Positions 1 to 6,629 of a stretch of DNA of 19,014 nt are shown here, in pieces (position 1 is the first letter of the stretch; each line of letters begins with the position of its first letter). The notes beneath the pieces were generated by a model, which was given only the letters and a program-made list of their open reading frames with translations, did no database searches and was not told the origin of the DNA. Position numbers and translations under genes: made by a program. Source of the DNA: an uncultured Eubacteriales bacterium (GTDB lineage Bacteria; Bacillota; Clostridia; UMGS1883); NCBI GenBank assembly GCA_905195005.1, contig CAJJUC010000024.1:1-19014 (forward strand), in the 5' to 3' direction.

Positions 1-1
1 A

Positions 2-304
2 GTAATTGAAACCGGCGGAAAGCAGTATCAGGTTAAAGAGGGCGATGTTGTTTTCATCGAGAAAATCGATGGAGAAGCAGGCGCTGAAGTAACCTTTGAC
101 CAGGTTCTCGCAATCGGCGGCGACGGTAAGTTCACGGCAGGTTCGCCTGTAGTTTCGGGCGCAAGCGTGAACGCTAAGATTGTCGGTCAGACCAAGGGCA
201 AGAAGGTTATTATCTTCAAGATGAAGTCCAAAAAGGGTTACAGAAACAAGACCGGTCACCGTCAGCCCTACACAAAGGTTGAAATCACAAAGATCAACGC
301 ATAA
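2..304 (+). CDS. rplU: 50S ribosomal protein bL21, 5' end cut by window
   Basis: The reading frame is open from base 2 to a TAA at 302-304 and gives 100 residues. The visible start VIETGGKQYQV is the conserved beginning of bL21, so only about three or four N-terminal residues (usually M-[YF]-A) lie outside the window. The C-terminal part, with KMKSKKGYRNKTGHRQPYT, is the conserved basic segment that contacts 23S rRNA in the large subunit. The gene is followed 3 bp later by the Prp protease gene and then by rpmA, which is the usual rplU-prp-rpmA order of Firmicutes. The identification is secure; only the start is missing. Confidence 0.97.
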   Translation, partial: VIETGGKQYQVKEGDVVFIEKIDGEAGAEVTFDQVLAIGGDGKFTAGSPVVSGASVNAKIVGQTKGKKVIIFKMKSKKGYRNKTGHRQPYTKVEITKINA

Positions 305-307
305 GTC

Positions 308-628
308 ATGATTAAGTTTCAGGCGGTATGCGATGATAACGGAAATGTCACCGAGTTTACGGTGAAGGGTCATTCGGAAATGGCACAATGCGGCAGCGAT
401 ATTGTGTGCGCAGCTGTTTCAACGGCTGTCTGGATGGCGATAAACGGAATTGAACGCGGTAAGCTGGCAAAGCTTCGGTATGAGCAGAAGGACGGATTCG
501 TTCACTGTGTAATATCCGAAAAGCGCAGCGGAGCGGACGCCGTTTTAAACAGCTTGATATATACTGTATCGGAGCTGTCGCTGCAATATAAAAAACGTAT
601 TTTTATGACGCGCGCAAAGCGCGGTTAG
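308..628 (+). CDS. prp: Ribosomal-processing cysteine protease Prp
   Basis: This 106-residue protein starts 3 bp after rplU and matches the Prp (YsxB) family in length and motifs. It has GHS around residue 21-23 and the block CGSDIVCAAVS at 28-38. That places a histidine at 22 and a cysteine at 34, the positions of the catalytic dyad described for the Staphylococcus aureus enzyme. Prp removes a short N-terminal extension from ribosomal protein bL27 before or during large-subunit assembly. The substrate gene, with an intact cleavage motif, lies immediately downstream, so protease and target are co-transcribed. No strong Shine-Dalgarno is visible before the ATG, which suggests translational coupling to rplU. 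Confidence 0.94.
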   Translation: MIKFQAVCDDNGNVTEFTVKGHSEMAQCGSDIVCAAVSTAVWMAINGIERGKLAKLRYEQKDGFVHCVISEKRSGADAVLNSLIYTVSELSLQYKKRIFMTRAKRG

Positions 629-641
629 ATAATCGTATCGA

Positions 642-647
642 GAGGAG
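642..647 (+). promoter_or_regulatory. Ribosome binding site for rpmA, supports a GTG start
   Basis: GAGGAG ends 9 bp before GTG at 657. No ATG in the rpmA frame would keep the conserved N-terminal extension, so this site fixes the GTG as the start. Confidence 0.8.
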
Positions 648-656
648 TGAAACACA

Positions 657-935
657 GTGTTCGCATTAAATATACAGTTATTCGCTCATAAAAAGGGTGT
701 TGGTTCTACAAAGAACGGCCGTGACAGTGAGTCCAAGCGTCTCGGCGCTAAGCGTGCCGACGGACAGGCAGTTCTTGCCGGCAATATTCTTGTGCGTCAG
801 AGAGGAACCAAGATTCATCCCGGTGTTAATGTAGGTAAGGGTAGCGACGACACCTTGTATGCTCTTGTTGACGGTAAGGTTAAGTTCGAGCGTATGGGCA
901 AGAAAAAGAAGCAGGTAAGCGTTTACACTGCGTAA
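657..935 (+). CDS. rpmA: 50S ribosomal protein bL27 with Prp-cleavable N-terminal extension
   Basis: The 92-residue product is bL27, recognisable from KKGVGSTKNGRDSESKRLGAKRADGQ at about 12-37. It is a large-subunit protein whose mature N-terminus reaches towards the peptidyl transferase centre. Before the normal mature start it carries MFALNIQLFA followed by HKKG. This matches the LNLQFFA-type motif cut by Prp after the alanine in Firmicutes, so the predicted mature protein begins at His11. Translation starts at GTG 657 behind a GAGGAG site. The gene is last in the rplU-prp-rpmA operon and an intrinsic terminator begins about 10 bp after the stop codon. Confidence 0.97.
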   Translation: MFALNIQLFAHKKGVGSTKNGRDSESKRLGAKRADGQAVLAGNILVRQRGTKIHPGVNVGKGSDDTLYALVDGKVKFERMGKKKKQVSVYTA

Positions 936-943
936 ACCTTATA

Positions 944-977
944 AAAAAGCTCGGATTCTTCCGGGCTTTTCTTTTTT
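944..977 (+). terminator. Intrinsic terminator of the rplU-prp-rpmA operon
   Basis: AAAAGCTCGGA and TTCCGGGCTTTT form a stem of about 10-11 bp with one G-U pair and a short loop, directly followed by a T-rich tract to about 977. It lies about 10 bp after the rpmA stop codon. Confidence 0.88.
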
Positions 978-1049
978 CTATAGATATAACAGACTCGAAC
1001 CACAGCGGCATAAAAGGCGAATTTTCCGTAATAATGCGTTGAAATGCTC

Positions 1050-1070
1050 GTTAACAGACAGACTGTTAAC
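1050..1070. repeat. Perfect 8-bp inverted repeat upstream of obgE
   Basis: GTTAACAG (1050-1057) and CTGTTAAC (1063-1070) are exact reverse complements separated by ACAGA. No T-tract follows, so it is not an intrinsic terminator. It sits 61 bp upstream of the obgE start in a 150-bp non-coding gap, where an operator or a 5' UTR hairpin would be expected. The function is not known. I could not find a convincing promoter in this gap. Confidence 0.6.
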
Positions 1071-1117
1071 CGCGCCTTTGCCTTTTCTTGCCCGGTATGA
1101 CGATCGGTCGCAGGATT

Positions 1118-1123
1118 GGAGGA
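1118..1123 (+). promoter_or_regulatory. Ribosome binding site deciding the obgE start
   Basis: GGAGGA lies 7 bp before ATG 1131. A possible upstream TTG at 1116 in the same frame overlaps this site and would have no site of its own, so ATG 1131 is preferred. Confidence 0.85.
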
Positions 1124-1130
1124 AAATCTA

Positions 1131-2396
1131 ATGTTTACCGATAAGGCTCAAATTCATATAAAGGCGGGAAACGGCGGCAACGGACTTGTTTCGTTTCACC
1201 GCGAAAAATATGTTCCGGCAGGCGGGCCGGACGGGGGTGACGGCGGAAAGGGCGGAAATATTATATTTATCGCCGATAAAACAATGAGCACGCTGTACGA
1301 CTTTTCACATAAAAAAAACTATTCCGCGCAAAATGGGGAGGATGGCCGTGCCCGTAACAGCTTCGGAAAAAAAGGAGAGGACCTGTATATCAAGATCCCT
1401 GTCGGAACTGTTATCCGTGAAGAAAAAAGCGGAAAAATAATGAAGGACATGTCGTTTGACGGTGAGGAATTTGTTGCGGCACGCGGTGGCAACGGCGGCT
1501 GGGGCAATGTTCATTTTGCAACTTCAACGCGCCAGGCGCCGAAATTCGCAAAGGACGGATTGCCCGGTCAGGAATACGATGTTATTCTTGAACTTAAGCT
1601 GATTGCGGATGTGGGTCTGGCAGGTTTTCCGAATGTTGGCAAATCCACCCTGCTTGCGGCAGTGAGTGCGGCACGTCCGAAAATCGCAAATTACCATTTT
1701 ACCACGCTTGAGCCTAACCTCGGCGTTGTGAGCGTGGGTGAAGGAAAAAGCTTCGTTCTTGCCGATATTCCCGGACTTATTGAGGGCGCTCATGAGGGCG
1801 TGGGGCTGGGGCACGAATTTCTGCGCCATATAGAAAGAACGCGTCTTATTATTCACGTTGTGGATGTTTCGGGAATAGAGGGGCGCGACCCGATTGAGGA
1901 TTTTGAGAAAATAAACCGCGAGCTTGAGCTTTACAGCGAATCGCTGGCAAAGCTTCCGCAGATTGTTGCGGCTAATAAAACGGATATTGCGGCGGACAGC
2001 TCTCTTCTTGACAGCTTCCGCGAATATATAGAGAATAAAGGGCTTAGACTGTTTGAGATAAGCGCAGCAACGCATAAGGGCGTTAAAGAGCTTATCGGCT
2101 GCGCGGCAGCAATGCTTGACAGTCTTGCGCCCGTAACGGTTTATGAATCTGAGTTTGAAGAGGAAGAAGAAATCGCGGAGCCGTTCACTGTCAACAAAGA
2201 AAACGGTGTTTATATTGTTGAGGGTCCGTATGTTGAAAAGCTTCTCCGCCATACCGATTTTAACGACGGTGAAAGCTTGCAGTATTTTCAGCTTGCGCTG
2301 CGGCGAAAGGGCATAATCGAAGCGCTTGAAAATGCCGGCTGCTCCGAGGGCGACCCGGTAAAAATGTACGAGCTTGAATTTGATTACGAGGAGTAG
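1131..2396 (+). CDS. obgE: GTPase Obg (CgtA)
   Basis: This is a 421-residue Obg GTPase, of normal length for Gram-positive forms with the extra C-terminal OCT domain. Residues 1 to about 158 are the glycine-rich Obg fold (many GGxGG runs such as GGPDGGDGGKGGN). The G domain follows: P-loop GFPNVGKST at 165-173, switch-II DIPG at 212-215 and base-recognition NKTD at 282-285. The C-terminus, after the acidic EFEEEEE stretch, is the OCT domain. Obg binds the large subunit late in assembly and is linked to growth control by GTP and (p)ppGpp. The start is ATG 1131 because GGAGGA sits 7 bp upstream. It heads the operon that runs to thrC, and yhbY starts 3 bp after its stop. Confidence 0.97.
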   Translation: MFTDKAQIHIKAGNGGNGLVSFHREKYVPAGGPDGGDGGKGGNIIFIADKTMSTLYDFSHKKNYSAQNGEDGRARNSFGKKGEDLYIKIPVGTVIREEKSGKIMKDMSFDGEEFVAARGGNGGWGNVHFATSTRQAPKFAKDGLPGQEYDVILELKLIADVGLAGFPNVGKSTLLAAVSAARPKIANYHFTTLEPNLGVVSVGEGKSFVLADIPGLIEGAHEGVGLGHEFLRHIERTRLIIHVVDVSGIEGRDPIEDFEKINRELELYSESLAKLPQIVAANKTDIAADSSLLDSFREYIENKGLRLFEISAATHKGVKELIGCAAAMLDSLAPVTVYESEFEEEEEIAEPFTVNKENGVYIVEGPYVEKLLRHTDFNDGESLQYFQLALRRKGIIEALENAGCSEGDPVKMYELEFDYEE

Positions 2397-2399
2397 AAT

Positions 2400-2693
2400 A
2401 TGTTGACTTCCAAACAACGCGCATATTTGCGCGGACTTGCAAATAAAGAAAATGCGATTTTCCAGATAGGAAAAGGCGGACTGACAGAAAAAATTATTTC
2501 CGAAATAGATTATGTTATAGAAAAGCGCGAGCTTATAAAGATTACGGTTCTGGAAACCTCATTTATGTCGGCGCGCGAGGCGTGCGAAAAAATATGTGAG
2601 AGCATTAATGCCGAGCCTGTGCAGTGCATCGGGAATAAGGCTGTTTTTTACCGCCGCGCGAAAAAGGATAATGTTATAGAGCTTCCGAGGTGA
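2400..2693 (+). CDS. yhbY: YhbY-family RNA-binding protein
   Basis: The 97-residue protein is a stand-alone CRS1-YhbY (CRM) domain. It has the family start LTSKQRAYLRGLANKE, the signature IGKGGLTEKII near residues 22-32 and the closing IGNKAVFYRR segment. The fold resembles the C-terminal domain of IF3 with a GxxG-type RNA-binding loop. YhbY proteins associate with pre-50S particles and are considered assembly factors. The gene starts 3 bp after obgE, so GAGGAG at the very end of obgE serves as its ribosome binding site and translation is probably coupled. In Bacillus, yhbY lies next to another ribosome-assembly GTPase gene and nadD, so the neighbours fit. Confidence 0.94.
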   Translation: MLTSKQRAYLRGLANKENAIFQIGKGGLTEKIISEIDYVIEKRELIKITVLETSFMSAREACEKICESINAEPVQCIGNKAVFYRRAKKDNVIELPR

Positions 2694-2699
2694 CGAAAA

Positions 2700-3257
2700 A
2701 TGCGTATCGGTCTTTACGGCGGCGCGTTTAACCCCGTGCATAACGGGCACATGGCGGTGGCGCGCGCCGCGCTGCAGGCAGCTGAGCTTGACAAGCTTAT
2801 ATTCATTCCGTCGGGGAATGCGCCGCACAAGGCAGAAACGCCTGTTTCGCGTGCAGACCGCTTTAATATGCTCAGACTTGCCATCAACGGCGAGCATAAA
2901 ATGGAAATAAGCGATTACGAGCTTAAAAGAACAGTGGTTTCCTACAGCGCGGATACAGCTGAATATTTCAAATCGGTTTATAAAAAGGACGAGCTGTTCT
3001 TCATAATCGGCGACGATTCGTACAGCGACCTTTCGTCGTGGCACGAGCCGCAGCGCATTACAGCCGTTTGCACGATGCTTGTCTTTCCGCGTGACGGCGC
3101 GGAAATTCTGCCGCCGGCAATTGAAATTCCGATGAAGCCGGTGCATATTTCGTCGAGCAGTATTCGTGAAAGAATAAAAAACGGAAAAGATGTCAAAAAC
3201 TTATTGCCAAAAGCGGTATTTGATTATATAATAAATAAAAAAATATATATGGACTGA
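2700..3257 (+). CDS. nadD: Nicotinate-nucleotide adenylyltransferase NadD
   Basis: The 185-residue product is NadD, which joins ATP and nicotinate mononucleotide to give nicotinate adenine dinucleotide in NAD synthesis. The N-terminal nucleotidyltransferase block GLYGGAFNPVHNGHM contains the HxGH motif at residues 15-18. FIPSGNAPHK contributes the substrate-binding loop, GDDSYSDLSSWHEP is the typical central segment, and ISSSSIRERIKNG carries the C-terminal (S/T)xxxR ATP-binding motif. Length is close to the usual 190-210. It lies 6 bp after yhbY. The order yhbY-nadD-yqeK-rsfS is conserved across Firmicutes. Confidence 0.96.
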   Translation: MRIGLYGGAFNPVHNGHMAVARAALQAAELDKLIFIPSGNAPHKAETPVSRADRFNMLRLAINGEHKMEISDYELKRTVVSYSADTAEYFKSVYKKDELFFIIGDDSYSDLSSWHEPQRITAVCTMLVFPRDGAEILPPAIEIPMKPVHISSSSIRERIKNGKDVKNLLPKAVFDYIINKKIYMD

Positions 3258-3268
3258 GGTAAGGTGCT

Positions 3269-3856
3269 TTGACGGAAAGTGAGATTATCAAAAAACTGAA
3301 GAAAACACAAAAGGAAAGGCGTTTTCTCCATACTCTTGGGGTTGCGGACGAGGCGGTGCGCCTTGCGCCGAAATTCGGGGTTGACGTGAAAAAAGCAAGA
3401 CTTGCGGCGCTTCTGCACGACTGCGCAAAAAATCTTGATGAAAAAAGCGGCGAGAGCTTTTCGGACATCTGCAAGCGGTACGGCGTTGAGCTGGACGAGT
3501 ATGCAAAAGAGGAACGCGCGCTCGTTCATGCGTTTCTCGGCGCTGCGGTTGCCAGGCGTGATTACGGCGTTGAAGATGAAGAAATTCTCAGCGCGATTTA
3601 TTATCATACAACGGCGCATGCAGCAATGACGCCCCTTGAAAAGCTTATTTATATTGCCGACATGACGGAGCCTGGGCGAGTTATTGAACAGGCAAAAGAA
3701 ATTCGCAGGCTGGTCGAAACCGATCCCGATGAGGCGCTGATTTACGCAATCGGCTGCTCGATTAAGCATGTTGTCAAAAAAGGAACGCTGATTCACCCCG
3801 ATTCGGTTTATGCAAGAAATTATCTCATAGAACACAGGAGGGCTGCAAATGACTGA
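3269..3856 (+). CDS. yqeK: HD-domain hydrolase YqeK (Ap4A hydrolase family)
   Basis: This 195-residue HD-superfamily protein has metal-binding residues at H21 (FLHTLG), H50-D51 (ALLHDCAKN), H87 (LVHAFLGA), the H113/H117 region (YYHTTAHAAM) and D131 (IYIADMTEPGR). These are the YqeK signatures. Family members symmetrically hydrolyse diadenosine tetraphosphate to ADP, so it probably clears an alarmone-like by-product of aminoacyl-tRNA synthetases such as the nearby LeuRS. Translation starts at TTG 3269, with GAGGTAAGG just upstream; no ATG or GTG start fits better. It overlaps rsfS by 8 bp. The biochemical role follows from the family; the link to LeuRS is inference. Confidence 0.93.
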   Translation: MTESEIIKKLKKTQKERRFLHTLGVADEAVRLAPKFGVDVKKARLAALLHDCAKNLDEKSGESFSDICKRYGVELDEYAKEERALVHAFLGAAVARRDYGVEDEEILSAIYYHTTAHAAMTPLEKLIYIADMTEPGRVIEQAKEIRRLVETDPDEALIYAIGCSIKHVVKKGTLIHPDSVYARNYLIEHRRAAND

Positions 3857-4226
3857 AATTGAAAAGGTAAAAAGAGCGGCTGAGCTGCTCGATTCTAAAA
3901 AAGCATACGATATAGTTGCACTTGACCTATGCGGCTCTACAATAATTGCGGAATATTTTGTGATATGCACCGCAGGTTCAACACCGCAGATGAATGCTTT
4001 GTATGACGCGGTTTGTGAGGGAATGGCAAAGGACGGCTGCCCTCCGCTGCACGTTGAGGGAATAAAAAACGCAGGGTGGATTGTTGTTGATTTTGACGGC
4101 GTTATGGTTCATATATTCAGCAGGCAAATGCGCGATTTTTACGGATTGGACAATCTGTGGGCAGATGCAAAGAAAATTGACCTCGGATTGAACCCGGAGA
4201 AAGGAAATGATAGTGATGGATTATAA
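3849..4226 (+). CDS. rsfS: Ribosome silencing factor RsfS
   Basis: The 125-residue protein is RsfS (YbeB/Iojap). The family core is clear: VALDLCGSTIIAEYFVICTAGSTPQMNAL at about 23-51, GWIVVDFDGVMVHIFS at about 78-93 and MRDFYGLDNLWADAK at about 95-109. RsfS binds uL14 on the 50S subunit and blocks joining with 30S, lowering translation when nutrients are short. Its ATG lies inside the end of yqeK (8-bp overlap), with AGGAGGG 6 bp upstream. Its own end overlaps the chosen leuS start by 11 bp. It is slightly longer than many homologues because of a short charged tail. Confidence 0.95.
   Translation: MTEIEKVKRAAELLDSKKAYDIVALDLCGSTIIAEYFVICTAGSTPQMNALYDAVCEGMAKDGCPPLHVEGIKNAGWIVVDFDGVMVHIFSRQMRDFYGLDNLWADAKKIDLGLNPEKGNDSDGL
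4201..4205 (+). promoter_or_regulatory. Ribosome binding site deciding the leuS start
   Basis: AAGGA lies 10 bp before ATG 4216 but only 1 bp before the upstream ATG 4207. The product from 4216 (MDYNFKQIEKKWQ) is the usual LeuRS beginning, so 4216 is preferred. Confidence 0.75.
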
Positions 4227-6624
4227 TTTTAAGCAGATTGAAAAAAAGTGGCAGACTTACTGGGATGAGCATAAGTCATTTGCTGCCGGAACGGATAAGT
4301 CAAAGCCGAAATTTTACGCGCTTGTGGAATTTCCGTACCCGTCGGGACAGGGACTGCACGTCGGTCACCCGAGGAGCTACACGGCGCTTGATATAGTTGC
4401 AAGAAAACGCCGCATGGAAGGATATAATGTGCTTTATCCGATGGGGTGGGACGCTTTCGGACTGCCCACTGAGAATTATGCGATTAAAAATAAAATTCAT
4501 CCGTCAAAGGTTACAAAAGATAACATTGCAAACTTCAAGCGTCAGCTCAAAAGCCTCGGCTTTTCGTTTGACTGGGACAGGGAGGTAAACACAACCGATC
4601 CGTCCTATTATAAGTGGACGCAGTGGATTTTCCTTAAAATGTTTGAAAAAGGACTTGCTTACAAGCAGGAAATGCCGATAAACTGGTGCACGAGCTGCAA
4701 GTGCGGACTTGCGAATGAGGAGGTTGTAAACGGCGTTTGCGAGCGCTGCGGCGGCGAGGTTGTGCAAAAGCTTAAAAGCCAGTGGATGCTCGGCATAACG
4801 AAATATGCTCAGCGCCTGATTGATGACCTTGACGGTCTTGATTATATTGAAAAGGTAAAGATTCAGCAGAAAAACTGGATTGGCAGAAGCAGCGGCGCAG
4901 AGGTTGATTTTACTCTGAGCACAGGCGACAAGCTGACGGTTTACACAACGCGCCCCGACACTCTCTACGGCGCAACATATATGGTGCTTTCGCCGGAACA
5001 CCCGTTTATAGATAAATATATCGATAAAATAGAGAATAAGGACGAGGTTATCGCTTATCGCGCGGCTGCGGCAAAGAAGAGTGATTTTGAACGCACAGAG
5101 CTTGTCAAGGACAAAACGGGCGCTCCGCTTAAGGGAATCACGGCGACAAACCCCGTAAACGGCAGGGAAATCCCCGTTTGGATAAGCGATTACGTTCTCA
5201 TGTCATACGGAACCGGCGCAATCATGGCTGTTCCGGCGCACGACGAGCGTGACTGGGAATTTGCGAAGAAATTTAATCTTCCGATTATAAAGGTTGTTGA
5301 CTGCGATGTTGACGTAAACGAGCAGGTATTTACGGACGTTTCTTCGGGAAAAATGGTTAATTCCGGCGAGCTTGACGGGTTGACCTGTAAGGAAGCGATT
5401 GAAAAAATAATTGACAAGCTTGAGCATGAGGGCAAGGGGCATCGCAAGGTTAATTACAAGCTGCGCGACTGGGTGTTCAGCCGTCAGCGTTACTGGGGCG
5501 AGCCGATTCCGCTGATAAAGTGCGAAAAGTGCGGATGGGTTCCCGTTCCGGAAAATGAGCTTCCGCTCAGACTGCCGAATGTTGAAAGCTATGAGCTTAC
5601 CGATGACGGCGAATCTCCGCTTGCCAAAATCACGGATTGGGTAAACTGCAAGTGCCCCAAGTGCGGAGGAGACGCAAAGCGCGAAACCGATACAATGCCG
5701 CAGTGGGCAGGCAGCAGCTGGTATTTCCTGCGCTATATTGATCCTCACAATGACAAGCGCCTTGCTTCTCCCGAGAAGCTCAATTACTGGCTTCCGGTTG
5801 ACTGGTATAACGGAGGCATGGAGCACACAACACTTCATCTTCTCTATTCAAGATTCTGGCATAAGTTCCTGTATGACATCGGCGTTGTTCCTACAAAAGA
5901 GCCGTATGCAAAGAGAACAAGCCACGGCATGATTCTCGGCGAGAATAACGAAAAAATGAGCAAGAGCCGCGGAAATGTAATAAATCCCGATGACATTGTA
6001 AACGAGTTCGGCGCGGACACCTTCCGCACCTATGAAATGTTTATCGGTGCATTTGACCAGGCAACACCGTGGTCAATGAACGGCGTTAAGGGCTGTTACA
6101 AGTTCATGGAAAGAGTGTGGGCAGTTCAGTCCATGGTAACGGATGAAAAACCGTCCGACAGTCTTGACAAAGCGCTTCATAAGACAATTAAGAAGGTTAC
6201 GGCTGATATTGAGAGGATGAAATTCAACACGGCTATTGCCGCGCTGATGACATTTATAAACGAGGTTTATAAGGAAGGAAAGATAAACCGCGAAGCATTC
6301 GGAAAATTCCTTATCCTGCTCAATCCCACAGCGCCGCATATAACGGAAGAGCTGTGGCAGCTTGTCGGCTGCAAGGGCGTTCTTTCCGAGCAGGCATGGC
6401 CCGAATATGATGAAAGCAAAACGGTTGATGATGAAATTGAAATTGTTGTTCAGCTCAACGGCAAGGTACGCATGAAGCTCACCGTTCCGGCAGGGCTTGA
6501 CAAGGCTGCACTTGAAGAAACGGTTATGAGTAACAGCGAGGTTAAGGCGCTTACGGAGGGCAAAAACATTGTCAAGGTTATTTCCGTTCCCGGAAAGCTT
6601 GTGAATATTGTTGTAAAGGGATGA
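4216..6624 (+). CDS. leuS: Leucyl-tRNA synthetase
   Basis: This 802-residue class I synthetase charges tRNA-Leu. The signature HVGH (HIGH-type) is at residues 48-51 inside YPSGQGLHVGHPRSYT, and KMSKS is at 580-584. Between them lies the CP1 editing domain, with the threonine-rich TTRPDTLYGATY loop and GTGAIMAVPAHDERDWEFA, whose aspartate region clears mischarged tRNA. Two cysteine clusters suggest zinc sites: CTSCKCG with CERCGG, and CEKCGW with CKCPKCGG. The C-terminus has the anticodon-binding helical domain and a normal tail ending near VVQLNGKVRMKL. Length is typical for bacteria. It overlaps rsfS by 11 bp. I see no T-box leader ahead of it, consistent with operon expression rather than its own tRNA-sensing control. 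Confidence 0.98.
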   Translation: MDYNFKQIEKKWQTYWDEHKSFAAGTDKSKPKFYALVEFPYPSGQGLHVGHPRSYTALDIVARKRRMEGYNVLYPMGWDAFGLPTENYAIKNKIHPSKVTKDNIANFKRQLKSLGFSFDWDREVNTTDPSYYKWTQWIFLKMFEKGLAYKQEMPINWCTSCKCGLANEEVVNGVCERCGGEVVQKLKSQWMLGITKYAQRLIDDLDGLDYIEKVKIQQKNWIGRSSGAEVDFTLSTGDKLTVYTTRPDTLYGATYMVLSPEHPFIDKYIDKIENKDEVIAYRAAAAKKSDFERTELVKDKTGAPLKGITATNPVNGREIPVWISDYVLMSYGTGAIMAVPAHDERDWEFAKKFNLPIIKVVDCDVDVNEQVFTDVSSGKMVNSGELDGLTCKEAIEKIIDKLEHEGKGHRKVNYKLRDWVFSRQRYWGEPIPLIKCEKCGWVPVPENELPLRLPNVESYELTDDGESPLAKITDWVNCKCPKCGGDAKRETDTMPQWAGSSWYFLRYIDPHNDKRLASPEKLNYWLPVDWYNGGMEHTTLHLLYSRFWHKFLYDIGVVPTKEPYAKRTSHGMILGENNEKMSKSRGNVINPDDIVNEFGADTFRTYEMFIGAFDQATPWSMNGVKGCYKFMERVWAVQSMVTDEKPSDSLDKALHKTIKKVTADIERMKFNTAIAALMTFINEVYKEGKINREAFGKFLILLNPTAPHITEELWQLVGCKGVLSEQAWPEYDESKTVDDEIEIVVQLNGKVRMKLTVPAGLDKAALEETVMSNSEVKALTEGKNIVKVISVPGKLVNIVVKG

Positions 6625-6629
6625 ATCAT

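Noticed and set aside
611..623. CGCGC-AAA-GCGCG hairpin between prp and rpmA
   Set aside because: Only 5 bp, inside the end of the prp coding region and without a T-tract. It is likely incidental to Arg/Ala codons.
936..1130. Possible riboswitch or clear sigma promoter ahead of obgE
   Set aside because: No known aptamer core was found. The one TTGAAA at 1039-1044 has no acceptable -10 at 16-18 bp.
1524..2417. Minus-strand open frame of 297 codons opposite obgE
   Set aside because: It is antisense to a fully conserved Obg GTPase, has no recognisable family features and no ribosome binding site.
3224..3970. Minus-strand open frame of 248 codons opposite yqeK and rsfS
   Set aside because: It crosses two genuine genes on the other strand and shows no coherent domain.
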